Positions 7,742 through 15,451 of a stretch of 64,000 nucleotides of DNA are shown here, in pieces (positions within the stretch are counted from its first letter, which is position 1; each line of letters starts with the position of its first letter). The stretch spans positions 372,001 to 436,000 of the forward strand of contig CAVZCC010000008.1 of assembly GCA_963773765.1 (NCBI GenBank), given 5' to 3'. The translations under genes were made by a program, and so were the position numbers. The notes below the pieces were generated by a model that was not told where the DNA came from, did no database searches, and saw only the letters and a program-made list of their open reading frames with translations. This stretch comes from CAVZCC01 sp963773765. Its GTDB lineage: Bacteria; Actinomycetota; Acidimicrobiia; Acidimicrobiales; Microtrichaceae.

Positions 7742-9376
7742 CTACAGACCGACCGAACGGCCTCCCCCCGGGGGAGGCCGTTCCGCGTCCGCCTCCACCC
7801 GGGACACCACCGGCACCGACAGCTCCACCTTGGTCCCGGGCCGGGGCGCGCCGGGGGTGGCGACGCCGAACTCGATCGTGCCCTCCAGCTCCGCCACCAG
7901 GCCGCGGACGATGGACAGGCCCAGGCTGGTGGACGTCTCCGGGTCGAACTCGGCCGACGGACCGGCCCCGTCGTCCACCACGGCCAGGCGCAGCGTCACC
8001 GCGTCGTGCGAGAGCCGGATCCGGACCCGGCCCCGCTCCCCCGGCGCCAGCGTGCCGGAGGGATAGGCGTGGTCCATGACGTTCTGCAACAGCTCGGTGG
8101 TGACCACGGCCAGCGACGTGGCCTCCGGCGAGGGCAGCTTGCCGGCGTCACCCTCGATGATGAACTCCACCGGCAGCTCGGGTGAGGTCAGCCCCTCCTC
8201 CACCATGCGCACGAGGGGGCGGACCACCTCGCCGAACTCCACGTCGTCGCCGTCGTCGCGCGACAGCGTCTCGTGCACGAGCGCGATGGAGCGGATGCGC
8301 CGGACGGATTCCTCGATGGCGGCCTTGGCCGACGGCTCCGTCAGGCGCCGGCCCTGCAGGCGCAACAGGGACGAGATGGTCTGGAGGTTGTTCTTGACCC
8401 GGTGGTGGATCTCCTTGATGGTCGCGTCCTTGGACACCAGGGCGCGGTCCCGGCTCCGCATCTCCGACACGTCCCGCAACAGGACCACCGCGCCGTCGAC
8501 CCGTCCGGAGGTGATGAGCGGGATGCAGCGCAGCACCACGTTCACGTCGTCCCGCTCGACCTCCTCCACCGTGGGCCGGCCGTTGAAGAACGCCCGGTAG
8601 GTCGCGGCGGTCTCCGCCCCCAGGTCCGTCAGGTGCTCGCCCATGAGGCGGCGGGTGACGCCGAGGCGCCGGAGGGCGGACACGGCGTTGGGGGACGCGA
8701 ACGCGATGCGGCCCATCTCGTCCAGCAGGACCACCCCGTCGCCCACGCGGGGGCCGCCGGTGCCGACGACCTCCTCGTCGGAGAACGGGAACTCGCCGTC
8801 GGCCACCATCCGGGCCAGCCGCTCGAAGATGCCCAGGTACACGCTGGCCAGGTCGCTGGCGTCACGGGCCAGCTCCAGGGATGCCTCCCGGGCCATCACG
8901 GCCACGACGCGGCCCCGGAACCGGACCGGGATGGCCGTGACCCGGATCTCCTCGCCCAGCCACACCGAGTCCACGACCTCGGAGGTGATGTGGCCGCTGG
9001 CCATGGCCTGGGCCACCAGCGGGCGCTGCGAGGCGTCCATGGTCCGCCCGACCACGTCGTCCAGGAACAACGTCTGGCCCGTGTTGGGGCGGACCTGGTT
9101 GACCACCAGGAACCGGTTGCGGCCCTCGTCGTGGCTGGGCAGGGCGACGTAGAGCAGCAGGTCGGCGAAGGCGAAGTCGGCCAGCATGCCCCAGGCCGCC
9201 ACCAGCCGCTTGAGGTGCCGGGACGCCTCCTGGTCCACCGGCGGGACCACCAGCGCCACGTGCTCGGCGGTGAAGTCCTCGTCGTCGTCGACGTCCACCT
9301 CCTTGGCCGCGGCCAGGTCCCCCCGCAGGGGCGGCCCGGGGAAGGACGGGGGGACGGGTGGGACGTCGTCGGTCAT
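7742..9376 (-). CDS. pdtaS: PdtaS-type soluble sensor histidine kinase
   Basis: Protein of 544 residues. The N-terminal GAF domain (about 40-195) and PAS domain (about 205-310) are followed by a HisKA_2 box, KEIHHRVKNNLQ, with the phosphoacceptor His at 324/325, and a HATPase_c domain with TTELLQNVMDHAYP and DDGAGP. No membrane segment, as in mycobacterial PdtaS, whose partner PdtaR is an ANTAR-type antiterminator; no pdtaR is present here. The ATG overlaps the stop of the upstream Get3-like ATPase gene (ATGA), so it is translationally coupled in a DUF3107 - ATPase - ATPase - pdtaS operon. The C-terminal coding end contains the terminator hairpin shared with whiB1. Confidence 0.9.
   Translation of the reverse strand: MTDDVPPVPPSFPGPPLRGDLAAAKEVDVDDDEDFTAEHVALVVPPVDQEASRHLKRLVAAWGMLADFAFADLLLYVALPSHDEGRNRFLVVNQVRPNTGQTLFLDDVVGRTMDASQRPLVAQAMASGHITSEVVDSVWLGEEIRVTAIPVRFRGRVVAVMAREASLELARDASDLASVYLGIFERLARMVADGEFPFSDEEVVGTGGPRVGDGVVLLDEMGRIAFASPNAVSALRRLGVTRRLMGEHLTDLGAETAATYRAFFNGRPTVEEVERDDVNVVLRCIPLITSGRVDGAVVLLRDVSEMRSRDRALVSKDATIKEIHHRVKNNLQTISSLLRLQGRRLTEPSAKAAIEESVRRIRSIALVHETLSRDDGDDVEFGEVVRPLVRMVEEGLTSPELPVEFIIEGDAGKLPSPEATSLAVVTTELLQNVMDHAYPSGTLAPGERGRVRIRLSHDAVTLRLAVVDDGAGPSAEFDPETSTSLGLSIVRGLVAELEGTIEFGVATPGAPRPGTKVELSVPVVSRVEADAERPPPGGGRSVGL
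7755..7783. terminator. Bidirectional terminator hairpin of whiB1 and pdtaS
   Basis: A 13-bp perfect stem with a 3-nt loop (7755-7767 with 7771-7783) lies between the convergent genes, inside the last codons of pdtaS. It is symmetrical, so it can act in both directions. Confidence 0.75.
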
Positions 9377-10563
9377 CGCCAGATCTGCTCCCCCAGCCGG
9401 AGCAGGCCGGCCAGCGAGTGGATGTCGTCGTCGAAGTACGGGATGGTGGCGGTGAGCTCCGGGGTGGCGGACAGCTCGGAGCGCTGCTCCGCCTCCCGCC
9501 GGGCCACCACCTGGTAGTTGAGGAAGCTGTCGCCCACCTCGGACAGGACGTGGGTGAGCAGGTCGACGTTGTCCGCCGGCGGACCCATGGCCGGGCCCAC
9601 GTCGGCCGCCACCTCGGCCGCCTGGTGCGACAGCGTGCGGGCCACCTCGCTGGCCTGGCGGTCCAGCAGGAACTCCGGCAGGACCTTGTTCAGCACCAGC
9701 GCCCCCACGTGGTAGCCGCGCTCGGTCAGCAGCTCCAGGAAGAACTCGGCCTCACGGGCCGGGGCCACCTCCAGGGTGGACACGACCAGGAACGTGGTCT
9801 GGGGGCTGCCCAGCAACGTGGTCACGGCCCGGGCCCGCTCCACGAAGCCGTCGTACATGGTCTGGAACAGCATGAAGAACTCGGCGATGTCCTCCAGGAA
9901 CTGCGTGCCCAGGATGCGGTCGGCCACCGAGTAGAAGGGCTTGGAGGCGAAGCTGACCAGACGGGACCGGTACGGCGTGATCAACCACCGGAGCAGCCGG
10001 GACGAGAAGAAGTCCGCCATCCGGTCCGGCGCGTCCAGGAAGTCGATGGCGTTCCGGGTGGGTGGGGTGTCCACCACGATCAGGTCGTAGCGACCCGAGG
10101 TGTGGATCTCGTACAGGCGCTCCATGGCCACGTAGTCGTGGCTCTGGACGAACTTGCCGGTGATGTTCTGGTACAGCGGGTTGGCCAGGATGGCGTCCCG
10201 GGTGGCGGGGTCCGGCGCGTGCATGCGGACCAGGTCGTCCCAGGACTGCTTGGTGTCCAGCATGGCGGCCCACAGCTCGCCCTCCACCTGCACACCGGCC
10301 TCGGCGAAGGCGGACGCCGGCACCTGGGTCTCCACGTTGCCGAAGCGCTCCAGGCCGAGCGCGTTGGCCAGGCGCCGGGCCGGGTCCACCGTGAGCACCA
10401 GGACCTTCACGCCCAGGTGGGCGGCCGCCGCCGCGCCCAGGGCCGCGGCGGTGGTGGTCTTGCCGACGCCACCGGACCCGGTGGACACGACGATCTCCTT
10501 GGCCGAGCACAGCTGCTCGATCGTGGTGGTGCCGACGGCGCCGGCCTTCCGGGTGCGGGCCAT
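9373..10563 (-). CDS. Get3/ArsA-like ATPase, subunit A
   Basis: Protein of 396 residues of the anion-transporting ATPase (ArsA/Get3) family. The deviant Walker A, STGSGGVGKTTT, is at about 27-38, the DPARRLANALG switch region at 60-70, and VVDTPPTRNAIDFLD (Walker B) follows. Members of this family couple ATP hydrolysis to transport of metalloids or to handling of membrane proteins. It is immediately downstream of a second paralogue with a one-base stop/start overlap. The pair matches the paired Get3-like ATPases of Mycobacterium (Rv3679/Rv3680 type), where the two act as a complex. Substrate unknown. Confidence 0.88.
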   Translation of the reverse strand: MARTRKAGAVGTTTIEQLCSAKEIVVSTGSGGVGKTTTAAALGAAAAAHLGVKVLVLTVDPARRLANALGLERFGNVETQVPASAFAEAGVQVEGELWAAMLDTKQSWDDLVRMHAPDPATRDAILANPLYQNITGKFVQSHDYVAMERLYEIHTSGRYDLIVVDTPPTRNAIDFLDAPDRMADFFSSRLLRWLITPYRSRLVSFASKPFYSVADRILGTQFLEDIAEFFMLFQTMYDGFVERARAVTTLLGSPQTTFLVVSTLEVAPAREAEFFLELLTERGYHVGALVLNKVLPEFLLDRQASEVARTLSHQAAEVAADVGPAMGPPADNVDLLTHVLSEVGDSFLNYQVVARREAEQRSELSATPELTATIPYFDDDIHSLAGLLRLGEQIWR

Positions 10564-11522
10564 CAGAACCCCAGCTCCTCGCCCAGGGCATCGGCGATGC
10601 GCGACGTCGCCCGGACCCCGTGGGAGCGGTGGAACAGGTACGGCAGGTACAGCAACGGCAGGCCGGCCGGCAGGCCCTCACGGAGCCGGTTCAGGTGCGG
10701 GACCCGGCTGCGGCGGAGGCTGACCGCCAGCTCCGCCCCGTCCAGGACCGGCCCGACGCCCTCACCCACCCGGTCCTCCAGCACCGACACCCCCGCCGGG
10801 GTGCGGACGACGTCGAAGATCTCCTCCTCGGAACGGCCGAACAGCTCGGGCAGGACCCGGTTGACCACCACGGAGGCGACGTCGATCTCGGTCTCGGTGC
10901 GGAGCCGTTCGATCAGCTCCAGCGTCTCGGACACCGGCATCTCCTCCGGCGCGGTCACCACCACGACCCCGGTCGTGTCCGCATCGGTGAGCATGTCGAT
11001 CATCCAGTCCGTCTGGGACCGGACGAGACCGACCTTGACCAGGTCGTTGATGGCGACCGGGGCGGCCAGCTGTCCCACCACGTGACCGGTGGCCGAGGCG
11101 TCGACCACCACCAGGTCGTAGTGCCGCTCCCGCACCTCGAACGCCAGCTTGCCCACCGTCAGGATCTCCTTGACCCCCGGTGCCGCGTTGGCCACGAAGT
11201 CGAAGGTCCTCGCCAGCGGCCCCACCTTGGCCAGGAGCGGGATCTTGAGGTTGAGCCGCATGTACTCCTTGAGCGACTCCTCGGTGTCCATCGCCATGGC
11301 GAACAGGTTGGGCTTGAGCTCGGTCGGTTCGAACCGCAGCGGCCCGACACCGAAGAAGTCGGCCAGGTTGCCCTTGGCGTCCACCTCGCACACCAGGGTG
11401 CGCTGGCCCCTGCGGGCGGCCAGCAGCCCGATGGCGGACGCGACCGAGGTCTTGCCCACGCCACCCTTGCCGGTGACGAACAGGAGCTTGCGCTCGAGCA
11501 GCCCCAGTGACGACCGGCCCAC
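10563..11522 (-). CDS. Get3/ArsA-like ATPase, subunit B
   Basis: Protein of about 319 residues, second member of the pair. Walker A FVTGKGGVGKTSVAS lies near the N-terminus, with EVDAKGNLADFFG and VVDASATGHVV as switch and Walker B regions. In this subunit the switch DPAR motif is replaced by DAKG, and the Walker B segment reads DASATG rather than DTPPTR, so the two subunits are clearly different. The stop overlaps the start of subunit A (TGATG). The start is uncertain: GTG 11522, 14 bases after the DUF3107 stop, is my choice; no good ribosome binding site is visible and coupling to DUF3107 is likely. Confidence 0.85.
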   Translation of the reverse strand: MGRSSLGLLERKLLFVTGKGGVGKTSVASAIGLLAARRGQRTLVCEVDAKGNLADFFGVGPLRFEPTELKPNLFAMAMDTEESLKEYMRLNLKIPLLAKVGPLARTFDFVANAAPGVKEILTVGKLAFEVRERHYDLVVVDASATGHVVGQLAAPVAINDLVKVGLVRSQTDWMIDMLTDADTTGVVVVTAPEEMPVSETLELIERLRTETEIDVASVVVNRVLPELFGRSEEEIFDVVRTPAGVSVLEDRVGEGVGPVLDGAELAVSLRRSRVPHLNRLREGLPAGLPLLYLPYLFHRSHGVRATSRIADALGEELGF

Positions 11523-11536
11523 CGGGCTGGGCCCGC

Positions 11537-11770
11537 TCAGGACGAGAATCCGAAGCTGCGGGCCTCTTCCGCGCTCCCGATCTCGATGAAGGCGATCTTC
11601 TTGGACGGGACGCCGATCTCCTTGCCCTTGCGGTCCGTCAGCCACAGCACCAGGTCGTCGTTCGCCAGGACCTCGTCCACCCGCTCCCGCAGGGCCTCCC
11701 GGCTGGTGTCGTCCGCGAGCTGGAGCTCGATCTCGCGGGGGGAGTAGGTCACGCCGATGCGCACGTCCAC
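11537..11770 (-). CDS. DUF3107 family protein
   Basis: Small 77-residue protein of the actinobacterial DUF3107 family (the TB9.4 type of Mycobacterium): MDVRIGVTYSPREIEL, a central VDEVLANDDLVLWLTDRKG, and a C-terminal IAFIEIGSAEEARSFGF. No catalytic motif is recognisable and the function is unknown. GTG 11770 has GAGGAG nine bases upstream. It is the first gene of the Get3-like ATPase - pdtaS operon, which suggests a role linked to that complex, but this is inference from position only. Confidence 0.85.
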   Translation of the reverse strand: MDVRIGVTYSPREIELQLADDTSREALRERVDEVLANDDLVLWLTDRKGKEIGVPSKKIAFIEIGSAEEARSFGFSS

Positions 11771-11904
11771 GTAGGGGATCTCCTCATGAGCAGCCGGCCC
11801 GTAGCGGGCACGGCGGGAGCTTCATGCTATTGAACGGGCATGCCAACGTCGACGTCGGGCCCCCGACGGCCCCTCCGGGCCGCTCCCGGGGCCACCGAAC
11901 GACC

Positions 11905-12927
11905 ATGACCGACCTGTCCCGGTTCCCCCGGATCCCGCTCGCCACCCTCCCCACGCCGCTGGAGGGGATGGACCGCCTCTCGTCGTCCCTGGCCGGGGAC
12001 GACGGGCCCGGCCTCTGGGTCAAGCGCGATGACCTGACGGGGCTGGGGCTGGGCGGCAACAAGGTCCGCAAGCTGGAGTTCCTGCTCGGGGCCGCCCGGG
12101 CCGACGGGGCCGACACCGTCGTCACCTTCGGGGCCCTGCAGTCCAACCACGCCCGCCAGACGGCCGCGGCCTGCGCCCGGGTGGGGCTGGCCTGCGAGCT
12201 GATCCTGACCCGGGCGGTGCCCATCACCGGCGCCGCCTACGAGCGCAGCGGCAACGTCATGCTGGACCACCTGTTCGGCGCCACGTGCACCATCGTCGAC
12301 AACGACGACGACCTGATGGCGGTGGCCATGGGGGCGGTCGAGGAACGCGTCGCCGCCCGGGGCGGCCGGGCCTTCTGGGTCCGCCCGGGCGGATCGGACG
12401 CGGTCGGCTCACTGGGGTACGTGGCCGCCGGGTTGGAGCTGGCGGGCCAGGCCCGGGACCTCGGCCCGGGCATCACCGACGTGGTGGTGGCGGTGTCCAC
12501 CGGCGGGACCTATGCCGGCCTGCTCACCGGGCTCCGCCTGGGGGGCTGCGACGCCCGGGTCCACGGGATCGACGTGTACAAGCCCGTGGAACACACCGCA
12601 GGCACCGTGGAGCTCCTGGCCGCGGAGGTGGCCGAGCTGGTGGGCGTGGGACGGGTGGACCCGGCGGAGATCACGCTGACCGACGACTTCCTGGGCCCCG
12701 GGTACGGCATCCCGACGCCGGAGATGGTGGAGGCACTCTCACTGGTGGCCCGCACGGAGGGCGTGGTCCTGGACCCGGTGTACTCCGGAAAGGCCATGGC
12801 CGCACTGGTCTCCATGGTCCGGTCCGGTGCGTTCGGGGCGCAGGACCGCGTGGTGTTCCTGCACACCGGGGGGTCACCGGGGCTGTTCGCCTACGCCGAC
12901 GAGCTGGCCGACCCCGCGGCGACCTGA
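11905..12927 (+). CDS. PLP-dependent D-cysteine desulfhydrase / ACC deaminase family
   Basis: Protein of 340 residues, fold type II pyridoxal-phosphate enzyme. The cofactor lysine lies in LGGNKVRKLEF, followed by FGALQSNHARQTAAACA, the phosphate-binding VAVSTGGTYAGL, and DPVYSGKAMAAL near the C-terminus. The family splits D-cysteine to pyruvate, sulfide and ammonia, or deaminates 1-aminocyclopropane-1-carboxylate; the motifs do not separate the two securely. ATG 11905 is chosen since the residues before it are of random composition. It is transcribed away from the DUF3107 operon across a 134-base spacer and ends before two strong hairpins. Confidence 0.85.
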   Translation: MTDLSRFPRIPLATLPTPLEGMDRLSSSLAGDDGPGLWVKRDDLTGLGLGGNKVRKLEFLLGAARADGADTVVTFGALQSNHARQTAAACARVGLACELILTRAVPITGAAYERSGNVMLDHLFGATCTIVDNDDDLMAVAMGAVEERVAARGGRAFWVRPGGSDAVGSLGYVAAGLELAGQARDLGPGITDVVVAVSTGGTYAGLLTGLRLGGCDARVHGIDVYKPVEHTAGTVELLAAEVAELVGVGRVDPAEITLTDDFLGPGYGIPTPEMVEALSLVARTEGVVLDPVYSGKAMAALVSMVRSGAFGAQDRVVFLHTGGSPGLFAYADELADPAAT

Positions 12928-12950
12928 CCGTCCGGGCCCCGACGCGGAGC

Positions 12951-12989
12951 GGCGGACCCGGGCGGCGTGGTGGTCGCCGTGGGTCCGCC
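12951..12989 (+). terminator. Hairpin after the PLP enzyme gene
   Basis: GGCGGACCC (12951-12959) pairs exactly with GGGTCCGCC (12981-12989), with extra GGCG/CGCC pairing inside. It lies 24 bases after the stop at 12927 and precedes the second hairpin at 13033. Confidence 0.65.
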
Positions 12990-13032
12990 GGGCCTCCGGG
13001 GAACCGAACCGATGGGAGGCGGGACGGTTCCG

Positions 13033-13072
13033 GTCGGAGGCCGGCCCGAGGGAAGGTGGGCCGGCCTCCGAC
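13033..13072. terminator. Perfect 15-bp hairpin between convergent genes
   Basis: Arms 13033-13047 and 13058-13072 are exact reverse complements with a 10-nt purine-rich loop. It sits 9 bases past the end of the minus-strand gene at 13081 and can end transcription from both sides. Confidence 0.75.
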
Positions 13073-13080
13073 GAACCGGG

Positions 13081-13851
13081 TCAGTCGTCGGAACCCCCAT
13101 GACCTGAGCCGCTGCCGGACCCGCCACCGGAGTGGTCCTCGGATCCGGGGGCGTCATCGCCTCCACGGCCGTGTCCGCCGTGGTCGTCACCACCGGATGT
13201 CGACGGCGCGGTGGTGGCCGGCGACGACGGGCCGGACCGGCCGTCGTCGCCACCCCGCCCGCGACCCTGGCCGCGGCCCCGGTCGTCGTCGGAGCGGGGA
13301 GCGACCGTGGTGGCCGATGCCGGCGCGGTGACCGGGGCGACGGTGGTGGCCGGAACGGGACGGCGGTCCCGGACCCGCACCCGCACGGCGCCGTCCTCGA
13401 TCTCGGCCTGCACGTCGATGCGGCCACCGGCGGCGTCGAAGAACTTCACGTGGATCTCGTCGCCCTCGACCTCGGAGGTGGAGGTGAACCCTGCCAGGGG
13501 CGTGGCCGACACCAGGCCCAGTACCGACCCCTCGGTGATGACCACCTCGCCGACACCGGGAACCGGGATGGTCCGGGTGGCGGCAGGGGGGACGACCGAC
13601 GTGGACGTCGTGGTGCTGGTGCTGGTCGAACCCGTCCCGCCCAGGTCACCCGGCCCCTGGTCCGGCGTGCCGTCGTCGTTGCCCCCCACCACGGAGGTGG
13701 TGGTGGACGGCGAGGTGTCATCGGCGCCGCCGACGGCGCCCACCGCCGTCACGCCGGCCACCAGCACTCCTGCGGTGGCCAACGCCGACAGTCCTCCGAC
13801 TCCGAATCGCCTGATCACGGTCCTGGTCTGGGTCATCCTGGTCTGGGTCAT
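13081..13851 (-). CDS. Secreted low-complexity acidic protein
   Basis: Protein of 256 residues that I do not recognise. An N-terminal basic stretch and one hydrophobic segment (about 14-40) look like a signal peptide or anchor. Then come a Thr/Ser/Gly linker (45-90), a compact middle part (about 93-165) with VPGVGEVVITEGSVLGLVS, and a long C-terminal tail rich in Asp, Gly, His and Ser (SEDHSGGGSGSGSGHGGSDD) that could bind metal ions. The start is odd: the first five codons MTQTR are duplicated in tandem, so two ATGs (13851 and 13836) begin the same peptide. The gene follows the ECF sigma pair on the same strand after 174 bases and shares its linker style. Confidence 0.7.
   Translation of the reverse strand: MTQTRMTQTRTVIRRFGVGGLSALATAGVLVAGVTAVGAVGGADDTSPSTTTSVVGGNDDGTPDQGPGDLGGTGSTSTSTTTSTSVVPPAATRTIPVPGVGEVVITEGSVLGLVSATPLAGFTSTSEVEGDEIHVKFFDAAGGRIDVQAEIEDGAVRVRVRDRRPVPATTVAPVTAPASATTVAPRSDDDRGRGQGRGRGGDDGRSGPSSPATTAPSTSGGDDHGGHGRGGDDAPGSEDHSGGGSGSGSGHGGSDD
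13822..13851. repeat. 15-bp tandem duplication containing the start codon
   Basis: CCTGGTCTGGGTCAT occurs twice in tandem (13822-13836, 13837-13851); on the minus strand each is ATGACCCAGACCAGG, giving MTQTRMTQTR. Either ATG may start translation. Confidence 0.95.
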
Positions 13852-13969
13852 CTCTCGTCCTCGCTGCTCGGGTGACGCCCGATCCGTGCCGGGCGACTGC
13901 AGGAAGACACGACGCAGCGGGCCGGAGGGTTTGGAACCGGCGGCAGGGGCCTGCAGACGAACGAGCCCT

Positions 13970-14004
13970 GGACGCCACCTGCCCGATTCCGTCGGGTGGC
14001 ATCC
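13970..14004. ncRNA. Hairpin with conserved loop, copy 1
   Basis: GGACGCCACC (13970-13979) pairs with GGTGGCATCC (13995-14004) with one G-T pair. The loop contains GCCCGATTCCGTC, which is identical in a second hairpin at 48,233. Further matches to copy 2 are TGGCATCC in the right arm and GAACGG after it. It lies after the stop of the sigma-partner gene (minus strand, 14026) and before the secreted-protein gene. It may be a terminator, a small structured RNA or a dispersed repeat. Confidence 0.5.
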
Positions 14005-14025
14005 GACGAACGGAGGCGGCCGAAC

Positions 14026-14760
14026 TCAGCCGACGCGGAGTTGGCCGTCCTCGACCCGGGCGTCGATGGTGGCCGTGCCCGACCCGGACCCGGAGCCTCC
14101 GCCGTCCCGGCGGAAGGTCACCACGGCCCGCGTCGCCGACTTCTGCTCCACCGACTCCAGGGACCATCCCGGGGCGGGCGCGGTCCCCAGGACGGTGAGG
14201 CTCGTCGCGGTCCATGCCACCGTGGCCGTCCCCCCGTCGGAGGAGAGGGCGCGGGTCCCTCCCGGTGCCGCAGTGGTGGGAGGGGGCGCAACGGGAGCGG
14301 TGGTGGCGACCGCGCCGGACGACGACCCCGAACCTCCCGGGCCCGGGCTCCCGGACGGCGATCCCGACGAGCCCGACCCGGACGGGACAGCCCCGCTGCC
14401 GGCCACCGACGTGGTGGTCTCCGACGGTGGTGCCGTCACGTCGGTGGGCACCGTCGTGGCGGGAACGGTCGTGTCCACCGTCGTGGTGGTGGTCGTGGTC
14501 ACGCCCCGCGGGTCGTCTGCCAGGTCCACGCTCTGCTCGTCACCGCCGGACAACGCCAACGCTCCCAGCACGACCAGCACCACGGCCGCGGCCGATGACG
14601 CGGCGGCGATCGCCACCTGGCGCCGCTGCCGGGCCCGCCGGAACCGGGGCCGCAGGACCTCCAGGTCGGCGCGCGCGTCCGACGCGCTGGGCGACGGTCC
14701 GCGCAGGCGGGTCCGGAGCTGGTCGTCGAAGGCGTCGGCGGACGGGTCGTCGGGGTTCAT
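14026..14760 (-). CDS. Membrane protein, likely partner of the ECF sigma factor
   Basis: Protein of 244 residues. The cytoplasmic N-terminus (about 1-50: DDQLRTRLRG, DLEVLRPRFRRARQRR) leads into one membrane helix (about 51-72), then a Thr/Ser/Pro/Gly linker and an outer domain (about 165-244, GGTATVAWTATSLTVLG, RAVVTFRRDG). The start ATG overlaps the stop of the sigma factor gene (ATGA), the standard arrangement for sigma/anti-sigma pairs, but no zinc-finger HxxxCxxC motif is present, so an anti-sigma role is inference from position. The outer domain could sense an envelope signal. Confidence 0.7.
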   Translation of the reverse strand: MNPDDPSADAFDDQLRTRLRGPSPSASDARADLEVLRPRFRRARQRRQVAIAAASSAAAVVLVVLGALALSGGDEQSVDLADDPRGVTTTTTTTVDTTVPATTVPTDVTAPPSETTTSVAGSGAVPSGSGSSGSPSGSPGPGGSGSSSGAVATTAPVAPPPTTAAPGGTRALSSDGGTATVAWTATSLTVLGTAPAPGWSLESVEQKSATRAVVTFRRDGGGSGSGSGTATIDARVEDGQLRVG

Positions 14761-15341
14761 GGCAGGTCGTCCCGGTGCTGGTGTTCGGACAGTGGTCGAT
14801 GGGGGTGGTCGGGCTGGTGATGCGGCTGGTCCGGCTGGTCCGGTCCGAGGGTGGCGCGGAGTCGGCCCCGGGCCTGGTGGAGGTGGTACTTCACGGCCCC
14901 CTCGCTGAGGGACATGGCGGCGGCCACCTCCGCCACCGGGAGGTCGTCCAGGTAGTGCAGCGCCACCACTGCCCGCTGCTGCGGGGTGAGGTCCGCCACC
15001 GCCGCGCCCAGCTCGCCGTCGTGGAACGACACGGAGTCCGACATGCGGAGGTCGTCGTGCTGGCGGGACTCGGACCGGGAGGCCAGGCGCTGCAGGGCCC
15101 GTCGGCCCCGGACACGGCGACGGTGCACGTCGGTGGCCCGGTTGACGGCCACCCGCCGGACCCACCCGAGGGGGTCGTCCAGCCGGCTGACCCGCCGCCA
15201 CCTCACGTAGGCCCGCTCGAAGGCGTCCGCCACGCAGTCGGCGGCCACGTCAGCGTCACCGCAGATGAAGGCGACGGTTCGGACCAGCCGGGGGTACCCG
15301 GCCAGGAACAGCGCGTCGAAGTCGTCCACGGTGGCGTGCAC
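14757..15341 (-). CDS. ECF (SigE-like) RNA polymerase sigma factor
   Basis: Protein of about 194 residues with sigma-70 region 2 (DDFDALFLAGYPRLVRTVAFICGD...CVADAFERAYVRWRRV; then DDPLGWVRRVAVNRATDVHRR) and region 4 (LTPQQRAVVALHYLDDLPVAEVAAAMSLSEGAVKYHL). It recruits RNA polymerase to a small regulon, probably envelope-related given its membrane partner. I prefer GTG 15341, which has GAGGGG just upstream and leaves the usual short N-terminus; an in-frame ATG at 15383 would add 14 residues without family character. The C-terminal tail is rich in His, Gln, Asp and Pro. Confidence 0.85.
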   Translation of the reverse strand: MHATVDDFDALFLAGYPRLVRTVAFICGDADVAADCVADAFERAYVRWRRVSRLDDPLGWVRRVAVNRATDVHRRRVRGRRALQRLASRSESRQHDDLRMSDSVSFHDGELGAAVADLTPQQRAVVALHYLDDLPVAEVAAAMSLSEGAVKYHLHQARGRLRATLGPDQPDQPHHQPDHPHRPLSEHQHRDDLP

Positions 15342-15451
15342 CGACCCCTCACCTGTCACGGATGTCCACTGCAGCACGGCCATTCAACCGAATGACACGA
15401 CGCAACGGGCCCCCGGGTTTGGCTCCGGCCGGAAGAATCCCGCGCATCCCG

